From the NCBI RefSeq assembly GCF_033958435.1, contig NC_134161.1, positions 14,942,001 through 15,006,000 on the forward strand: a stretch of 64,000 bases of DNA, read 5' to 3'. The stretch is from Carettochelys insculpta. Lineage: Eukaryota > Chordata > Testudines > Carettochelyidae. The position numbers were made by a program, and so were the translations under genes. Below are positions 1 through 11,860 of the stretch, piece by piece. Under the pieces are notes generated by a model. The model did no database searches. It was given only the letters and a program-made list of their open reading frames with translations, and was not told the DNA's origin. The number at the start of each line of letters is the position of its first letter. Positions within the stretch are counted from its first letter, which is position 1.

Positions 1-2057
1 ATTTCCACTACCAGAGCTATTAGGTGGAGACAGTCGCTGTCTGGGACAAAGTACAGATCTGCTGCTCCTTACAGCAAGATTGTGAGTGGTAAGTTACATT
101 CACTGGGCCCGTTAGCCATTCCTCTGGCCTTCTGCTAGCAGCCTGTGGTTATCCTTAGCGTACGCATAACACCTCGTGCTGGGTGTTCTGCTTCTAACAC
201 TCCTCCTGCCTGTGCAGCCCACTCTGAGCTGCCGTTAGCGAAGAGAGGCAACGAAGGAGTCTCAGTGAGGCAGAAGTTTTTTTCCTCTATAAAGCCAGCT
301 CAGGACTTGAGGCTACAGGATGAAAGTTACTATTGTTTTCCAGCGATGGAGAATGCAGCTGGCCATTGTTGCCCCTAGCTGGGATGAAAAATGACAATAA
401 ATAACAAAACTTCTGAACAATATTGAAGGGGACACCCTGTGAGCAGCCATACAGCCACCTGGGAGCTGCAGTTCTAAGCCCTACATGATCCCATTGCCCT
501 GTAGAAAGGCAAAGGCTTCAGCCAGGCTATATTGTCCATGAAACAGTGATGGCAGCTTAGACCCAGGGAGAAACTGTTGTGCATCATGGGAGCATGTAGT
601 TCTGGGTGCTACATCTGTATAGCACGACGGCAACACCTTCTATGGAGAGACCTATTAATGTCAGACTCCAGCGTAAATATTTAAGTTTTCACATGAAAAG
701 TTACCAGCAATTGGTCTCTTCTTGTGGCAGGTTTGCATTTTGATGAAACCACATCTTCTGCTGGCAAAAACACTTCACTCCTTCATAGGGATGGTTGACA
801 AATTTTAAACAGTAGGCATCAGAGTTAGGAAAGGCCTATGGCTTCGCCTAGCCCACCCATCCTCTCACAGCCCAGTCAAGTTGTACCTGGCCCTAAAAAT
901 AAAGCTTCCGCTTCTTCCCTCTGGAGACAGCTGCACAGATGATGCCATTATTGTATTTGTTCAGTTTTGCTCCTATATATACTCTCCCATCCCAGTGTGA
1001 AGCTATTTGGCTGTTCCTTGGGAAGACTTTAGAAAGATTTAGCAGAACACAAGCTGCAAGATCGTTCTTTACCATGGCCTGGTCGTCTCCTGGCAAGCCG
1101 CAGACTAGTTTGATATCTGATCTCCAAGATCAACCTTTCCAGCTTACCCCAACTCTTCTTGCAGACCCAGCCGTGTCCTCAACACCCTGGAACCCTTGCC
1201 TCTCTCCTCTAAGTAGTTTGCTGGACAAGTTCTCACATGCTACAAGGTCTGCCCAAGTCTCCATGAATTTTATATGGGAAGTTTTCTTTCTAGTGCAACA
1301 AAGGTGTACAATCCTCTTCTTTTGCCACCAAGTTAAAAAAAAACCTTCTGCTTCACAATTAGCCCAGCTCTTTGCCATCCCATGGATGAGAAAGATTACC
1401 ATATAGCCAACATATAATGCTCCCCAGAGCATGCTCAGAGCTCACAGCCTTCAATAGGTTAATTTTTCAAAGTGGTAAGCTGATATTTCTGCATAAAATG
1501 CACATCTGCAGGGTAAATGCTATTAAGTGTCAGTGAATTATGGTCCCAGTGTGCGACTCACTTGAGCTTTAATGCTACAAGCACCTTAATGTTTTTTTTG
1601 AATGAAGTTCCTACTAATTGCTTCCATATGTATTTTTTCTCCAGCATCATGGGCCTACGAATAATGAGCTAGGAAACTGGACTTTATTGATTAGGCCAAA
1701 TCTAATGCATAAATACCAAGCATGTTTTCCTTTCTTTGCTTTTGCATTGGGCATTCTGACAGGCATTCAGTGAAGTCCCTTGTACCTCCTTTCTTTCTTC
1801 CCCACCCCAGCTCTCTGTTTTGCAGTGCACCGGAGCATGCATTTTGACTTTTAACAGGCAACCCTCAGACAGCCCAACATCTGCTGGCATCTCAGTCTGG
1901 ATTGTAGCCTCTTCCATTGCAGCAGATGTGAGTACATGCCACAAGCTAATATTATGCAAGTGCACACTTCTGGTAAGGGCACCACAGGTCAAGAGTCACA
2001 AGGAAAAGGTTTTCTTACCATCCCGTGAAGCAATTCTGTGCATCTAAGTGCTGTCAG
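1..2057. other. Unassigned non-coding sequence
   Basis: I see no repeat, exon or RNA gene that I can name here. The longest open frame is 155 codons on the plus strand (939-1406). It has no domain, signal peptide or flanking splice structure that I can recognise, and open frames cover the same bases on the other strand, so I treat it as chance. Confidence 0.5.
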
Positions 2058-2495
2058 GCTATGCCTACACTACAGTGTTCTCTTTAAAGAGGTTCTTCCA
2101 GAAGATCTCTTCTAAAAGAACTTCTTTCGAAAGAGAGCATCCTCACACAAAAAAGCGGGTCAAAAGAGTGATCTGCTCTTTCAAAAGACAGCATCCACAC
2201 AGACCCCACTCTTTTGAAAGAAGGGGCCAGGGGCTGCAAAATCAGACACCATGAGGACTGTTCTTTTGAAAGAAAGGGCCCGGGGAGCATCTACACGTTT
2301 TCTTTTGAAGGAAGCTTTTGAAAGAAGGTGCTGTTTCTGAAATAGCAGTGGAAGGGCGCTTTTGGAAGGAGTGCTGCATTCTTTGATTTAATTTCGAAAG
2401 AATACTTTTTGTGTGTAGACTTTCTGCCAGATATTTCAAACGAGCCCCTTCTTTCGAAAAATATTTCAAAAGAACTTACTCGTGTAGATGCAACC
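2058..2495. mobile_element. Non-autonomous DNA element (MITE), TTTCGAAAGA-rich
   Basis: The element opens with GGCTATGCCTACAC and closes with GTGTAGATGCAACC, which is an imperfect terminal inverted repeat. Between the ends, variants of TTTCGAAAGA recur about every 30-60 bp. Intact TTTCGAAA is seen at 2125-2132 and again near 2393 and 2452. Several TTTTGAAAGA copies, for example near 2210, 2262 and 2324, look like CpG-decayed versions. Short open frames inside are by-products of this low-complexity composition. No transposase is present, so mobilisation must have been in trans. The end core is shared with many other elements in this window. Confidence 0.75.
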
Positions 2496-2518
2496 TTATG
2501 CTAAACAGAATGGAAAGT

Positions 2519-2590
2519 GTGTCTGCATGGCAAAGTTATTTCGGAATAACAGCTGCTATTCTGAAATAACACTGCTGTGTCCACATAATC
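2519..2590. mobile_element. Short palindromic MITE fragment
   Basis: TTATTTCGGAATAAC is followed by an inverted partner CTATTCTGAAATAAC, flanked by TGTGTCTGCA and GCTGTGTCCACA. This is a compact hairpin with the same GTCTACA-like ends and TTTCGAAA-like interior as the neighbouring element. It resembles the beginning of the element at the right edge of the window (from 63651). The boundary on the right is not clear. Confidence 0.55.
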
Positions 2591-2739
2591 AAATGGACCT
2601 CTGAGGTTTCTCTCAACACCTGCAGGAGGAACCAGCTCAACTAGAGCACACTGCCGCCTAGAAAACTGATGGTTCAGTGTCATAGAAGCCTGTATCTAAC
2701 TTGGATTTAGGCGCGTTGCATTGATCTAAACCTAGTAAA

Positions 2740-3115
2740 AACTTCAGGCTACCGTTGCATCACTCTGGCAGTGGGAGATGGTGGGGCAGTGCCTGTGCAC
2801 ATGAGCAGTGTGCAGAGCCCCCTACCACCTTGCCCTTCTAGATGCTGGACCTGCTGGCTGTTTCCAGGGCCCATAAGTACAGGCAGGCAGGCTGCCTTAG
2901 CCTCACTGCAAAACTGACCCACAGTTGCCTGAGATAATCCCACACCCCAACCCTGAGCATAAATCACACCCCCAACCCAGGGCCCATTCTTGTATCCCAA
3001 ATCCCTTAACCCCCTGCTCCAGCCCAGTGAAAGTGAGTGCAGGTGGGGGACAGCAAGCCACCAACAAAGGGGTGGGGCTAAGGAGTTTTGTGCTATTGGA
3101 AAATTGTCAAACTTC
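2740..3115. repeat. Possible turtle interspersed repeat, GC-richer
   Basis: The pyrimidine- and purine-rich text ending in a stretch like GTGCTATTGGAAAATTGTC resembles a middle-repetitive turtle element that I recall ending in ATTAGAAAGTTGGCAAC. A related end may occur near 8440-8475. The longest open frame of the window (231 codons, minus strand, 2749-3444) overlaps it. That frame has no recognisable domain and crosses the repeat boundary, so I do not call it a gene. Confidence 0.35.
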
Positions 3116-4070
3116 AGTGGAGTCCTCTGAGCCACTTCCATGGGAATTAGATCAAGGCTTGGAGCTGCAGACAGAAATTGCCTCACCTGGCTCCCTACAC
3201 AGAATGTTGTTCCTGGGAGATAAGGCAGTAAAACTAGAAGAATTTCATCTTCAAATGTTGCCATCTGTTCTACAGTGTGGAGCCCCTGTCCCCCTCCTGC
3301 CTGTGACTTTAAAACAGCCAAAGCTAAGATGACTTCCAGGGTTTTACACCAAGCCCAGTGCACGCGGGGAAAGGATTTTGGGAGCTGTGTGGATACCTGT
3401 GCAATGCAGACCTGATCAATGAGGCTCTTAGTCATGGACCTCACTACTAAAAGTTAATTCTTTGATGCAAATTTCCAGGCAGTTCATTTCCTTCCCCTCT
3501 CCCCTTTTCAGGCAGGTAAATTCCCATAGAGGAAGATGAGGATTGCTGTTAAAGGAGCATCAACAGCTGTCTGCTCATAGCTGCATATGAATACTTGACC
3601 TCATGGATGCAAACTTTTGTTTTTGCAAATGCCCCAGGGTCCTTCATACATCAACATGCCACTCACATTACATCAGCCCTTTCTCATTCAGAGCCCGACT
3701 GCGCAGTTCTTGCTTTTCTGAAGGCCTCTCTTTCTCCCCTCCCCCAATGGAAACTTGATGCTGCTATTCCACCCCAACAAGGGTGGCTGGACTTTTCGGC
3801 AAACACATTGGAACAGTTAGGAAAGGCCTGACTTCTGACCTGCCTAGACCTTCCCTGCTTTGACATGCAATGTGCTGGGAACCCCCCTGCCCCTGCCCTT
3901 CCAGCCTACCCGCCCAGCCCCCTTCCCAGCAGTCTGGAACTCCTGCCTGGATGAGGCAGAAATTTATGGCTGAGAAAACAGCAGTAAATATTTCATCTCA
4001 TTACAGGCATATGGCCAGGCCTCTCCGTACTGCTGAGAGGAGAGCCTCACAGACCTAGGGCTGGTCACAT
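3116..4070. other. Unassigned non-coding sequence
   Basis: No gene, RNA or repeat can be named. Open frames are short and overlap on both strands. Confidence 0.45.
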
Positions 4071-4200
4071 AGGGTCTGTCTATGCTGAAGTACAGGGGTG
4101 CACCTTGTGCAGACAAACCTGAGCAAGATTTACTTTAGCTTGTGCTGGGTCCCTAAGCAGTGAAGCTAAGTCATGGTACCTGGCACTTCAGGTCTGGCTG
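4071..4200. mobile_element. Possible degenerate GTCTACAC-type MITE fragment
   Basis: AGGGTCTGTCTATGCTG at the left resembles a mutated GTCTACACTGC end, followed by phrases (GAGCAAGATT, GCTAAGTCATGG) like those in the better copies at 43398 and 53360. There is no matching right end, so this is a weak call. Confidence 0.35.
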
Positions 4201-5574
4201 TGTGAACCCCACCCAGAACCCCAGGGAGTTTTTGCTGGGATTAGCCTGCACAGAAGCGACTTGATCTGCAGTCATCCTTGTGATTGCACCACCCATAAAG
4301 GGGCATTTTGACCAACTTGGGAAACACTGAGCCTGTACCCGCACCCGGAACTCAATCTGAGCCTTCAACAGCCAAAGTGGGGATTCGACCTCCTTAGGCT
4401 CGATTCGAATTGACCAGCCAAAGGCCCCGTCTGATTTTCACGCTCCACAAAGGGCAAGACATAGGTTGCACATTTCCCAACTCAGTGAAATTCAGGCATG
4501 TACATGCCAGTTTATACATGCAGTTACAGGGATGAAACATGCAAGTCATGCATGCAAATGGGTGGTTTTGAGTTGTCCCCATTTGCATTAGTTTAGGGTT
4601 GCAGGGTCACGCCCTCCACGTTTGGCACCTTACTTGTAGCAGTGGCCAACGCCTGCTTCTTCAGAGCCAGCAAGAACATGTGTCTGCCAGACACAGAAGC
4701 CAGCTAGGCAGTGCTAGTGACACCTGCAGGGATCAGCTTACGCCCTGAAGCCCAAGATTTGGTGCCCTTCTCTTAACTCGCATAACACAGCTGCACGTGT
4801 GAAGGATCATAACTTCAAGCTCAACATGAACTGGGCATCAGGGAGGTGACACAAACCCAATTTACAAGCTTGTCTATTCAATCCAGTCCACTAGAGAATG
4901 CTGTGGCTAGATTTGCCTTTCATTTGCTCCACTCTCACCCTGCTACAACACTGTCCCTGACTTCAGTGTAATTGGACGACCATCAGCTCCACAGACTTTG
5001 GATCTGAGATGACAAAAGCAATTCAGCGCCCCAGTCATACCATGATATAGGGCCCCCTCCACTGCGCCACCCTGCCCCTGTACTGTGCATAGAACTATGG
5101 TGCCATGAACCCACCTTCCTTTCCCAGGGGACTGTGGATAGTTGTGTAGGCTGTCTTCTCTCCCAGGTGCCAGGACAGTAGAGTGTTCCAGGCCCTCAGG
5201 AAGAGCAGCAGAAGGGACCCAAGCACTTTCCCCAGCATTTCCCTTACGGGTGGCCCTTGGCATTGTACGGAGTGTTAAAATGACTGAGTCAGGCTCTCTC
5301 CAAACTCAGGCGGAGGACCCTATTGCAGTGAGACTTGGGTCATGTGCAAACGTTTGCTCGACACCACAAATGCTACAAATGTAATTTAAAAGTAAGGCTG
5401 AGATTCCAATGTACTCATGTGACTCTAGGCATTGGGGCCAGTAGGGCTGAATGAACATAGAAGGACTGTGTTTATCCACAGCAGTAATCCTGGATGAGAC
5501 TGCTAAATTTGTTTGGTGGAGCAATTATAAATAAGGCTTATGAGAGCATGATCTAAGGTTAAGCCTTTGAATTG
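4201..5574. other. Unassigned non-coding sequence
   Basis: No supported feature. Open frames of 60-106 codons on both strands overlap and show no domain. Confidence 0.45.
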
Positions 5575-5800
5575 CCATGGCACTTTTCTTCAACTATCTC
5601 AAAGTACTTTATTATTAAGCCCCACAATGCTCCTGTGACAATGGAAAACCACCCTTCTGCCAACAGGGAAACTGAGGCATAAAGCAATTGGGAGTGATGT
5701 GGCTGAGGTTTCGTATATAAAATCAGTAGTAGAATATGGACTAGAATCTAAGTCACCTAATGCCCGGCCTCATGCACTAACCCCCATACTGTGCAAACAT
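5575..5800 (-). repeat. MIR-like SINE
   Basis: The plus strand reads ...CAGGGAAACTGAGGCATAAAGC..., the reverse complement of the conserved MIR core (GCCTCAGTTTCCC). It is followed by text equivalent to the tRNA-related head (AGTCACCTAATGCCC...CACTAACC). The copy is old and strongly diverged. Such SINEs are pan-amniote and carry no coding capacity. Confidence 0.6.
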
Positions 5801-7550
5801 TACATAGGAGCAAAGAAAAGCATAGGATATCACGAACACTGAGTAGATGTGCAACAAGACAAAACTAGGGTGTGCAGCCATTTGCACTGACTATCAACAG
5901 CCTGAAATAATTGTAGGCTGCTGAAGTGCTGCAAATGTGCTACCCTAGCTGCTGTCCCATATTGCTAGGCCAAATCCCCAGAAGGTCCCTTATTCCCTTT
6001 TTTCCCCACTGCTCCAATCAAAGATTGGAGCCCTTCTCTCATCTCCGCCCCCCTCTGAGCAGATCCTGAAGCCTGGCATTATATTTCTTTGCAGCTAATG
6101 GTCAGACTATGAAATCATCCAGCAATCCTCTCCTGAGCCATTTGAACAAATCGTGACAAATCTCCTTCATATTTACAACCCCTGCGATCGGTTAGCAGGC
6201 CTGGGAATACTGCCTGCTATTGTTCTGCTCCTTCCCAGGCAACTGAAGTGAAAGGGGCCCAGCTCAGGTCAGCTTCAGGGACTAGCTAGAGGGACTGAGG
6301 CCTAGCTGGGCCTACCAAACCCATGTTGGATTGATTATAGGCAGGAAGTGAAACCTGACATTGTTGACACCTAACACCCTCCCCATATCCTGTCTCCTAG
6401 ACGAATGATGAGAGTAAAGATATTGCATTTTCAGTGGCACTGACACGTTTATACCTTTTAACGAAAGGAGGAAGCAGGGGTGGGGGGTGGCGGTTCTTGT
6501 GAGACAGTTGAAGAGGCCAAGGGAACACGGAACCCAGTTACAGCATTTCAGGAAGGCGGAGGGGATTCGAGTCGGAAGTTGTAGGAGGAAGGAAACATTT
6601 TCTTCTTAATAAAGCCAAAGGAATTCCCTGGCTCCCAGGGCTGAGGTGAACAGTAGAAAAAAAGAGTCATAAGAGGGAAATCTATATTTATGGACAGAAA
6701 AAGCAGTCAAGTGCTTAGTTTGTAATATTTTCAAACAGCAACAGCAACGAGGCTAGAGAGGGTAATTTCAGAAAGCCACCTGAGCCAGGCTCTAGTGGCC
6801 AACACAACTCTATTTGCATAGCTTGCTCTAAGATCAAGAGAGGTATTCAGTTCCTGAGCCCTCCTTCATGACACTCCTGTAGCACAAAGAGGTCAGAAGC
6901 CAGCCTTCATATACCAGCTGGGAAAAGCCAAACTTCATATGCCATTTGTGTCACACCCCAGAAGTGAGTGAATCCCTTTTGTTCAAACTTGAAAGTAAAA
7001 GGCACCTAATGACACAGGGCATGTCCAGAAAATTCCAGCCCATAAAACAGTTGGTCACAAAGTTAAAGAATCTGAAAAATGGGTGGGTAAAATAGTGGGT
7101 CTCCCCTGCTGTGGTTGTCCTTAACCCTCCAATGGACAGAAGCTGGACGTGGACAACAGGGACTGGATCATACAATAGATACCCTGTTCTGTTCCTTCCC
7201 TCTGAATCATCTGACACCAGCCACTGAGCACAGGTGATATAACATGTGATGATGAAATACTCTCACCTGCAACAGTAACTGAGAGTGACGGTTAAGCACA
7301 GCTATTGAAGTCAGACATTTCTAAATGAGTAGCTCCAGATAACTTGCAACCAACATTTTTAAGAGAGCTGGCTGAGAACCTCCTGGGATAATTAAAGCTG
7401 ATTTTCAATGAGTCTTGGAATCCAGGGGAAGTTCCAGAAAGCTGAGTGAAAGCTGTGTTTAGCCTTAAAAACAGGATAAATGGCCTGTGTGATTAGGGGT
7501 CTGTCAGAGAGAGCTTAATCCCAGGCAAAGTAATGGAGCAATGTAGTAGG
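5801..7550. other. Unassigned non-coding sequence
   Basis: No gene or nameable repeat. A purine-rich tract lies near 6465-6600. Confidence 0.45.
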
Positions 7551-8480
7551 GTGATTACCCCCACTCTGGGCTGGAAGGGGCTAAAGCAGGCTGGAGGGAG
7601 CAAGCGCAGAGCAGCCTGGCCAGTCAGAAAGGGGCTTATAAGTAGCCAAACAGAGGGCAGCTTGCTGGGGCAGCCCTGTATATAAGGAGCTGCTCAGCAG
7701 AGCAGAAGTAGTTGGGGCCTGACCAGTGAGGGTGCAGGATTAGCTTCCAGGCAAGAAGCACCCTGGACAGAGCAGTGTGGGGAAGGCTAAGGGGAGCTAC
7801 AAAGGAAAGATCCAGCCTGATACTCCCAGGGCTGCTGCCTAGATACAAGGGCCAGTGAGGTGTGAGGGGTCACAGGATAGTGGCTTAGGGAGTGTGAAGG
7901 GAGAAAGAGGAAGAGCAGGGCAAGGCTGCCTTCAGAGGGCCCCACTGGCCAGGCCCCAGAGTAGTGGGCAGAAGTGGCTTCTTCCCCCTTTGCACTGTGC
8001 CTATCAGTGCTGAAGTGAGACCTGTAGAGACTGTGACTTGCCCCTCCGGTGAGGGGCTAGACTGGGCTGTAGGTGAGCACTGTGGCAGGGACAAGCCTGA
8101 GGACTGCTGATACCCCAAAAGGGGGCAAGAAACCAAATAGTGGGCACTGCAGGAGGGCGATGTCCTGACAAGGGCACCAGGGTGTGGGGAGCTGGGCCCA
8201 AATTCCCTCCCAGAGTCTGCACCCTGAAGCTCCTGCACTCAAACTCCTCTCCAGAGCCTGACCCCCACATCCTCTCCTGCACCACAAAGCCCGCTGCCAG
8301 CTTGCTGAAAAGCAGTGTATGTATGGGGCCGGGGGAGAACACAGAGTGGTGCAAGCGGGGGCAATGACTGGGAGTGGGGCCTTGGAGAAAGGGCAGCACT
8401 GGGGCGTGGCCTCAGGGAATGGGCAGGGGCAGAGCAAGGATCTTTGGGATTACAGGTTTAGACAGTTGGCAACTCTACCA
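7551..8480. repeat. GC-rich, purine-biased block, possible LTR or composite repeat
   Basis: The composition changes abruptly to G- and A-rich text with TATAA-like phrases (CTTATAAGTAGCC at about 7635, TATATAAGGAGC at about 7679), reminiscent of vertebrate LTR promoter regions. There is no paired LTR, primer-binding site or retroviral frame. Open frames pile up in several phases (7885-8745), as expected of GC-rich text without stop codons, and are not genes. Confidence 0.3.
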
Positions 8481-9859
8481 GGAGCCACATGGAAACCAGA
8501 AGAGTACAGTCAGCAGCGCAGCTGGCAGCTCCCTGAGCATCAGCCTGAGCAGGCACAGCACTGCCCAAATGTCAGTTAGACCACGTCTGCAAGGGTGCAG
8601 CTTGTGCCTGTGGGGGCATGCACTGTTCTGCCCTGAGGCCATTAGTGGGCCTGGGCTGCTCATTTCCAGTTGTAAAGACTTGGGAGTCACCCAGCTAGAA
8701 ATACAACTTGGTTCACCTCTCTTCGTTTGCTTTTGCTGGGGCTAGATGGATGTCACAGTGAGCAGGATTAGACTCTAATGCTGCAAAGTGTTTAAGCATG
8801 CGATTAACTGCAAGCACATGCTTAGCTCCCATTCACCTCAGTTAGCTTCAGCCAAGCACACGTTAGCATAGCTTTGCTGGACCAGTGCATCAGTCCTGCA
8901 CATTCTAGGCTTTTGCATTTCCTCTCATCAGGTCAGAGGGGAAGAGAGCTATCTTACAGGGCTCAGGGTCGTGGCCCAGACTGGCAAAAGCATTAAGACG
9001 CCTATGGGAGCTGGGCTTTAGTTACTTTTAAAAACTTACTTGAAAACTACCTGTGCCTTTGGGCACCTAAATACCTTCCACAAACCTGACCCAAGCTATT
9101 CTGCAATGATATGCACCATGTAGTATTCGATGGCATAGTAAAATGCCTGGAGTGTAAGTGTATATGTCATCTTAAGAAACATTAAACCATTATGAAATTG
9201 GACTATATTTAGCAATACCTCTTGTGGCAGTATCACCAAACAGTGATCAGCTACAGTGAACTGCAAATCTGATGCTGAAATCAACTCTTCTACAGTGTCT
9301 GAATTATACTGCACAGCAGCTGGATTATCTGCAGCAAGTGCTGAACCTGGGACCTGTGGAGATAAGACACTTCTTTTTGTGGGCTGTTGCCAGCTCAAAC
9401 GCTGGGTGTGACCCAGGCACCACTAGAAGGAGATAAACAACTACACAGTGGGGGTTACAGCCTCAGGCACAGATTGTCAGTTGGGACTGCAGCGTGAAGT
9501 GGGTCGAGGTCTGGTTTCACAACCGCATATGGTTTTCTCTAGATTGAAGAGATCTGTCAGCAAAAGATATGCAAATTTCACAACACATTTGCGTATCTCC
9601 TGCACACAGTTCTGTCTGGAGAGGCCTTCCCAACACTTAGCTAATCCACATGGTGCCAAATGTTGGGAAAACCCCCTCTGACAACACCTCCCTTATTCCT
9701 TGTGGAGCGAGGATGGCTGAGATGTTGGCAGGAGACTCCCAGAGTGGTAGACTTCTGTTGGGAGAAAAGCCTGGCTCCCAACAGAAACCTGCAGTCTACA
9801 CACACTGTTCCTTTTTTTAGGATTAAGGAATACAAAGACAAAGGTGATCAGTAGTCAGG
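8481..9859. other. Unassigned non-coding sequence
   Basis: Nothing recognisable as exon, RNA or repeat. Confidence 0.45.
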
Positions 9860-10025
9860 CTCCTGGAGATCAAAGTTCAAGGCTCTGCTGTATCACAAAT
9901 CTGTTGCATGGCCTTGGGCAAGTCACTCTGTGCCTTAGTTTCACTTCTGTACAATGGGGATGACACTGCCCTAGCTTACAAGGTGATGGAGGGGAGTGCA
10001 TGGGTTAGCGGTACTCAAATATGGG
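9860..10025 (+). repeat. MIR-like SINE
   Basis: The phrases GGCCTTGGGCAAGTCACT, GTGCCTTAGTTTC and ACAATGGGGATGA appear in the order expected for the MIR core. The head (TTCAAGGCTCTGC) and the 3' part (GGTACTCAAAT) are also in order. The tRNA-derived box A is not clear. This is an old non-coding insertion. Confidence 0.7.
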
Positions 10026-11039
10026 CTAAGTAGCATGAATGGGTGCCAGCCCCTTACAGCTATCACCTGGGGTCACAGCTCACAACAGGTGAACTCATGG
10101 GTCCCCAGCGACTGAGATTTTGAATACACTGCACCACAGTGAAACCCAGATCAAGGGAAATGTTAGGCTTCAACTTCCCTCTCCCAGGGAGGATTTTCTC
10201 TTTGCCTTGGTTTGTACCAAACATGTGATGCCTTCGAAAAGACAGGCAGCCAAGGATCTGTAGTGATCCCACATGAAAGTGCGTTAAACAGCAACATTTA
10301 TGTTAAAGTAAACAGCAAACCCTCAGGGGTGGAGGATGCAGCAGAAAGAACTGGCAGGGAATGACATCGCTTTCAGACAGCTATCTCAAGGCCCCTGCCA
10401 TTCAACGCTCTGTGCCTACAGACAGTGCCTCTCACAGCAGGGTGTAAACAGCAGCAACCCTTTCATCTCCCCCACAACGTATGTGAGTGACTGAATGTGG
10501 TGTGCTGTTATTAGATGTGTGATGGATACGGCTGGGAGCCCCGACCACAGAGCCCATTGTAAACACACCATGCCCATCCCGAGAGGGGCTGGGCAAGCCC
10601 CTGGCAATGCAGGCTTCTCCTCCTCCACCACCCCACCCACACTCTACCCTCTAACCACGTCTGCTACCAGCCTGGCCTGGGACAGGGTGTGATGGTGGAC
10701 GGCCTCTCCTCAGCTCAGGTCCTACCCCCCATCTGCTCCTCTGTGTCCTCCTGGCCCACTGAGCCTCCCTTCTCCACAGGCAGCTGGGGGCAGAGGCCAC
10801 TTCCCCCTGTTGCGGAGAAGCTGAGAGGCCACAGTGGAGCACAGCAGGCTGCCTGTTGCACTGCAGGGTGAGTGTGCTACCCCTTCTGCGGCCCCCCCAC
10901 CTCATGCTTTGGACAGGAGGGCTCTGGCAAACGCAGAACAAAAGGAGTGTCTGCCCCAAAGAGTGACCATCTCAGCACAAGACACGAGAGACCCATGGGA
11001 GACATCAAACTGAACAGGGTGGGGAGAGCACAAGATAAA
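10026..11039. other. Unassigned non-coding sequence, GC-richer near 10.5-10.9 kb
   Basis: Short open frames on both strands overlap at 10416-11096. They lack conserved motifs and are mutually exclusive, so no gene is called. Confidence 0.4.
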
Positions 11040-11185
11040 ACTGATGCAGCTTTTTCTCTGGTTATGGATGGGGAAACAGAAGCATCAAGAAGTTAAACGA
11101 GCTGCCCAGATCCACATGAAGAACCAGAAGAATCTGCAAGACCTGGTTCACGAGCCTGTGTTTTAACCACTAGCCCAGACCATCA
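11040..11185 (-). repeat. MIR-like SINE
   Basis: GATGGGGAAACAGAAGCATC is a mutated reverse complement of the MIR core. The tRNA-related head follows in the expected order, ending in TTTTAACCACTAGCCC, the complement of a box-A-like GGGCTAGTGGTTAA. Old, non-coding. Confidence 0.6.
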
Positions 11186-11339
11186 TCTAGAACCAGAAAT
11201 GGTGTTCTCCCAGGGTGAGGTTCCCCCCCATGCAGAGATCCCGCACAAGGTCTGGGCACCACTTGGCTTTCTGAGGGGCTGCTCACTGCACAAGATTGTT
11301 TCCTGGGGTGAAACTATCACTTGCCAAAAGGCAGCCAGA

Positions 11340-11650
11340 TCTGCAGTGTCATCAGTTCCAAAGAGCTACTGTGATCATCTAGAAATATATCCAATCTTGG
11401 CTGCAAACAGTCAGTGATGGAGAATCCAGCACAACCCATGGTACACTGTTCCAGAGGTTAATTACTTGCATCATTAAAAATGCATGCCTCATTTCCCCTC
11501 TGAACTTGTCTAGAATTAACTGCCACCCATTGGACAGCATTAGACCTCTCTCTCTTAGATGGAAAAGCATGCAGTGTTGCAACCTGCAAAGCACCAGCAA
11601 GGTTCATGTGAGCATACCCAGGGAACCACAAGGAGGCATTTTCCTCAGTC
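11340..11650 (-). mobile_element. CR1-type LINE 3' fragment
   Basis: Plus-strand phrases such as TGTGATCATCTAGA, GATGGAGAATCCA, GTACACTGTTCCAGAGGTTAATTAC and CTGCCACCCATTGGACAG are the reverse complement of the C-terminal reverse-transcriptase region and 3' end of CR1-like elements. The coding part is broken. The piece at 13330-13950 looks like a longer relative. Confidence 0.65.
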
Positions 11651-11707
11651 TCCTCGGGCACTAACAGCAGATGAAATTCATTCTACAGGCTCCCAATTCA
11701 ACAAACA

Positions 11708-11860
11708 CATAAATCATAGAATCCCAGGGTTGGAAGAGACCTCAGAAGGTCATCACGACCAATCTCCGTCTCAAAGCAGGAGCGAGTCCACCTAAATCAC
11801 CCCAGCCAGGACTTCGTCGAGATGGGATTTAGAAACCTGTAGATAACCCCGCTTAAGCCC
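11708..11860 (-). mobile_element. CR1 LINE 3' end
   Basis: AATCATAGAATCCCAGGGTTGG followed by AGACCTCAGAAGGTCATCACG is the reverse complement of the canonical CR1 3' terminus, and CACCCCAGCCAGGACTTCGTCGAG continues into it. The element is truncated at its 5' end, as is usual for CR1. Confidence 0.85.

Noticed and set aside
2749..3444. 231-codon open frame on the minus strand, the longest in the window
   Set aside because: No domain, membrane segment or conserved motif; it overlaps a probable interspersed repeat and an opposing 135-codon frame.
7885..8745. Cluster of overlapping frames of 75-131 codons
   Set aside because: All lie in GC-rich text in several phases on both strands; none shows a motif.
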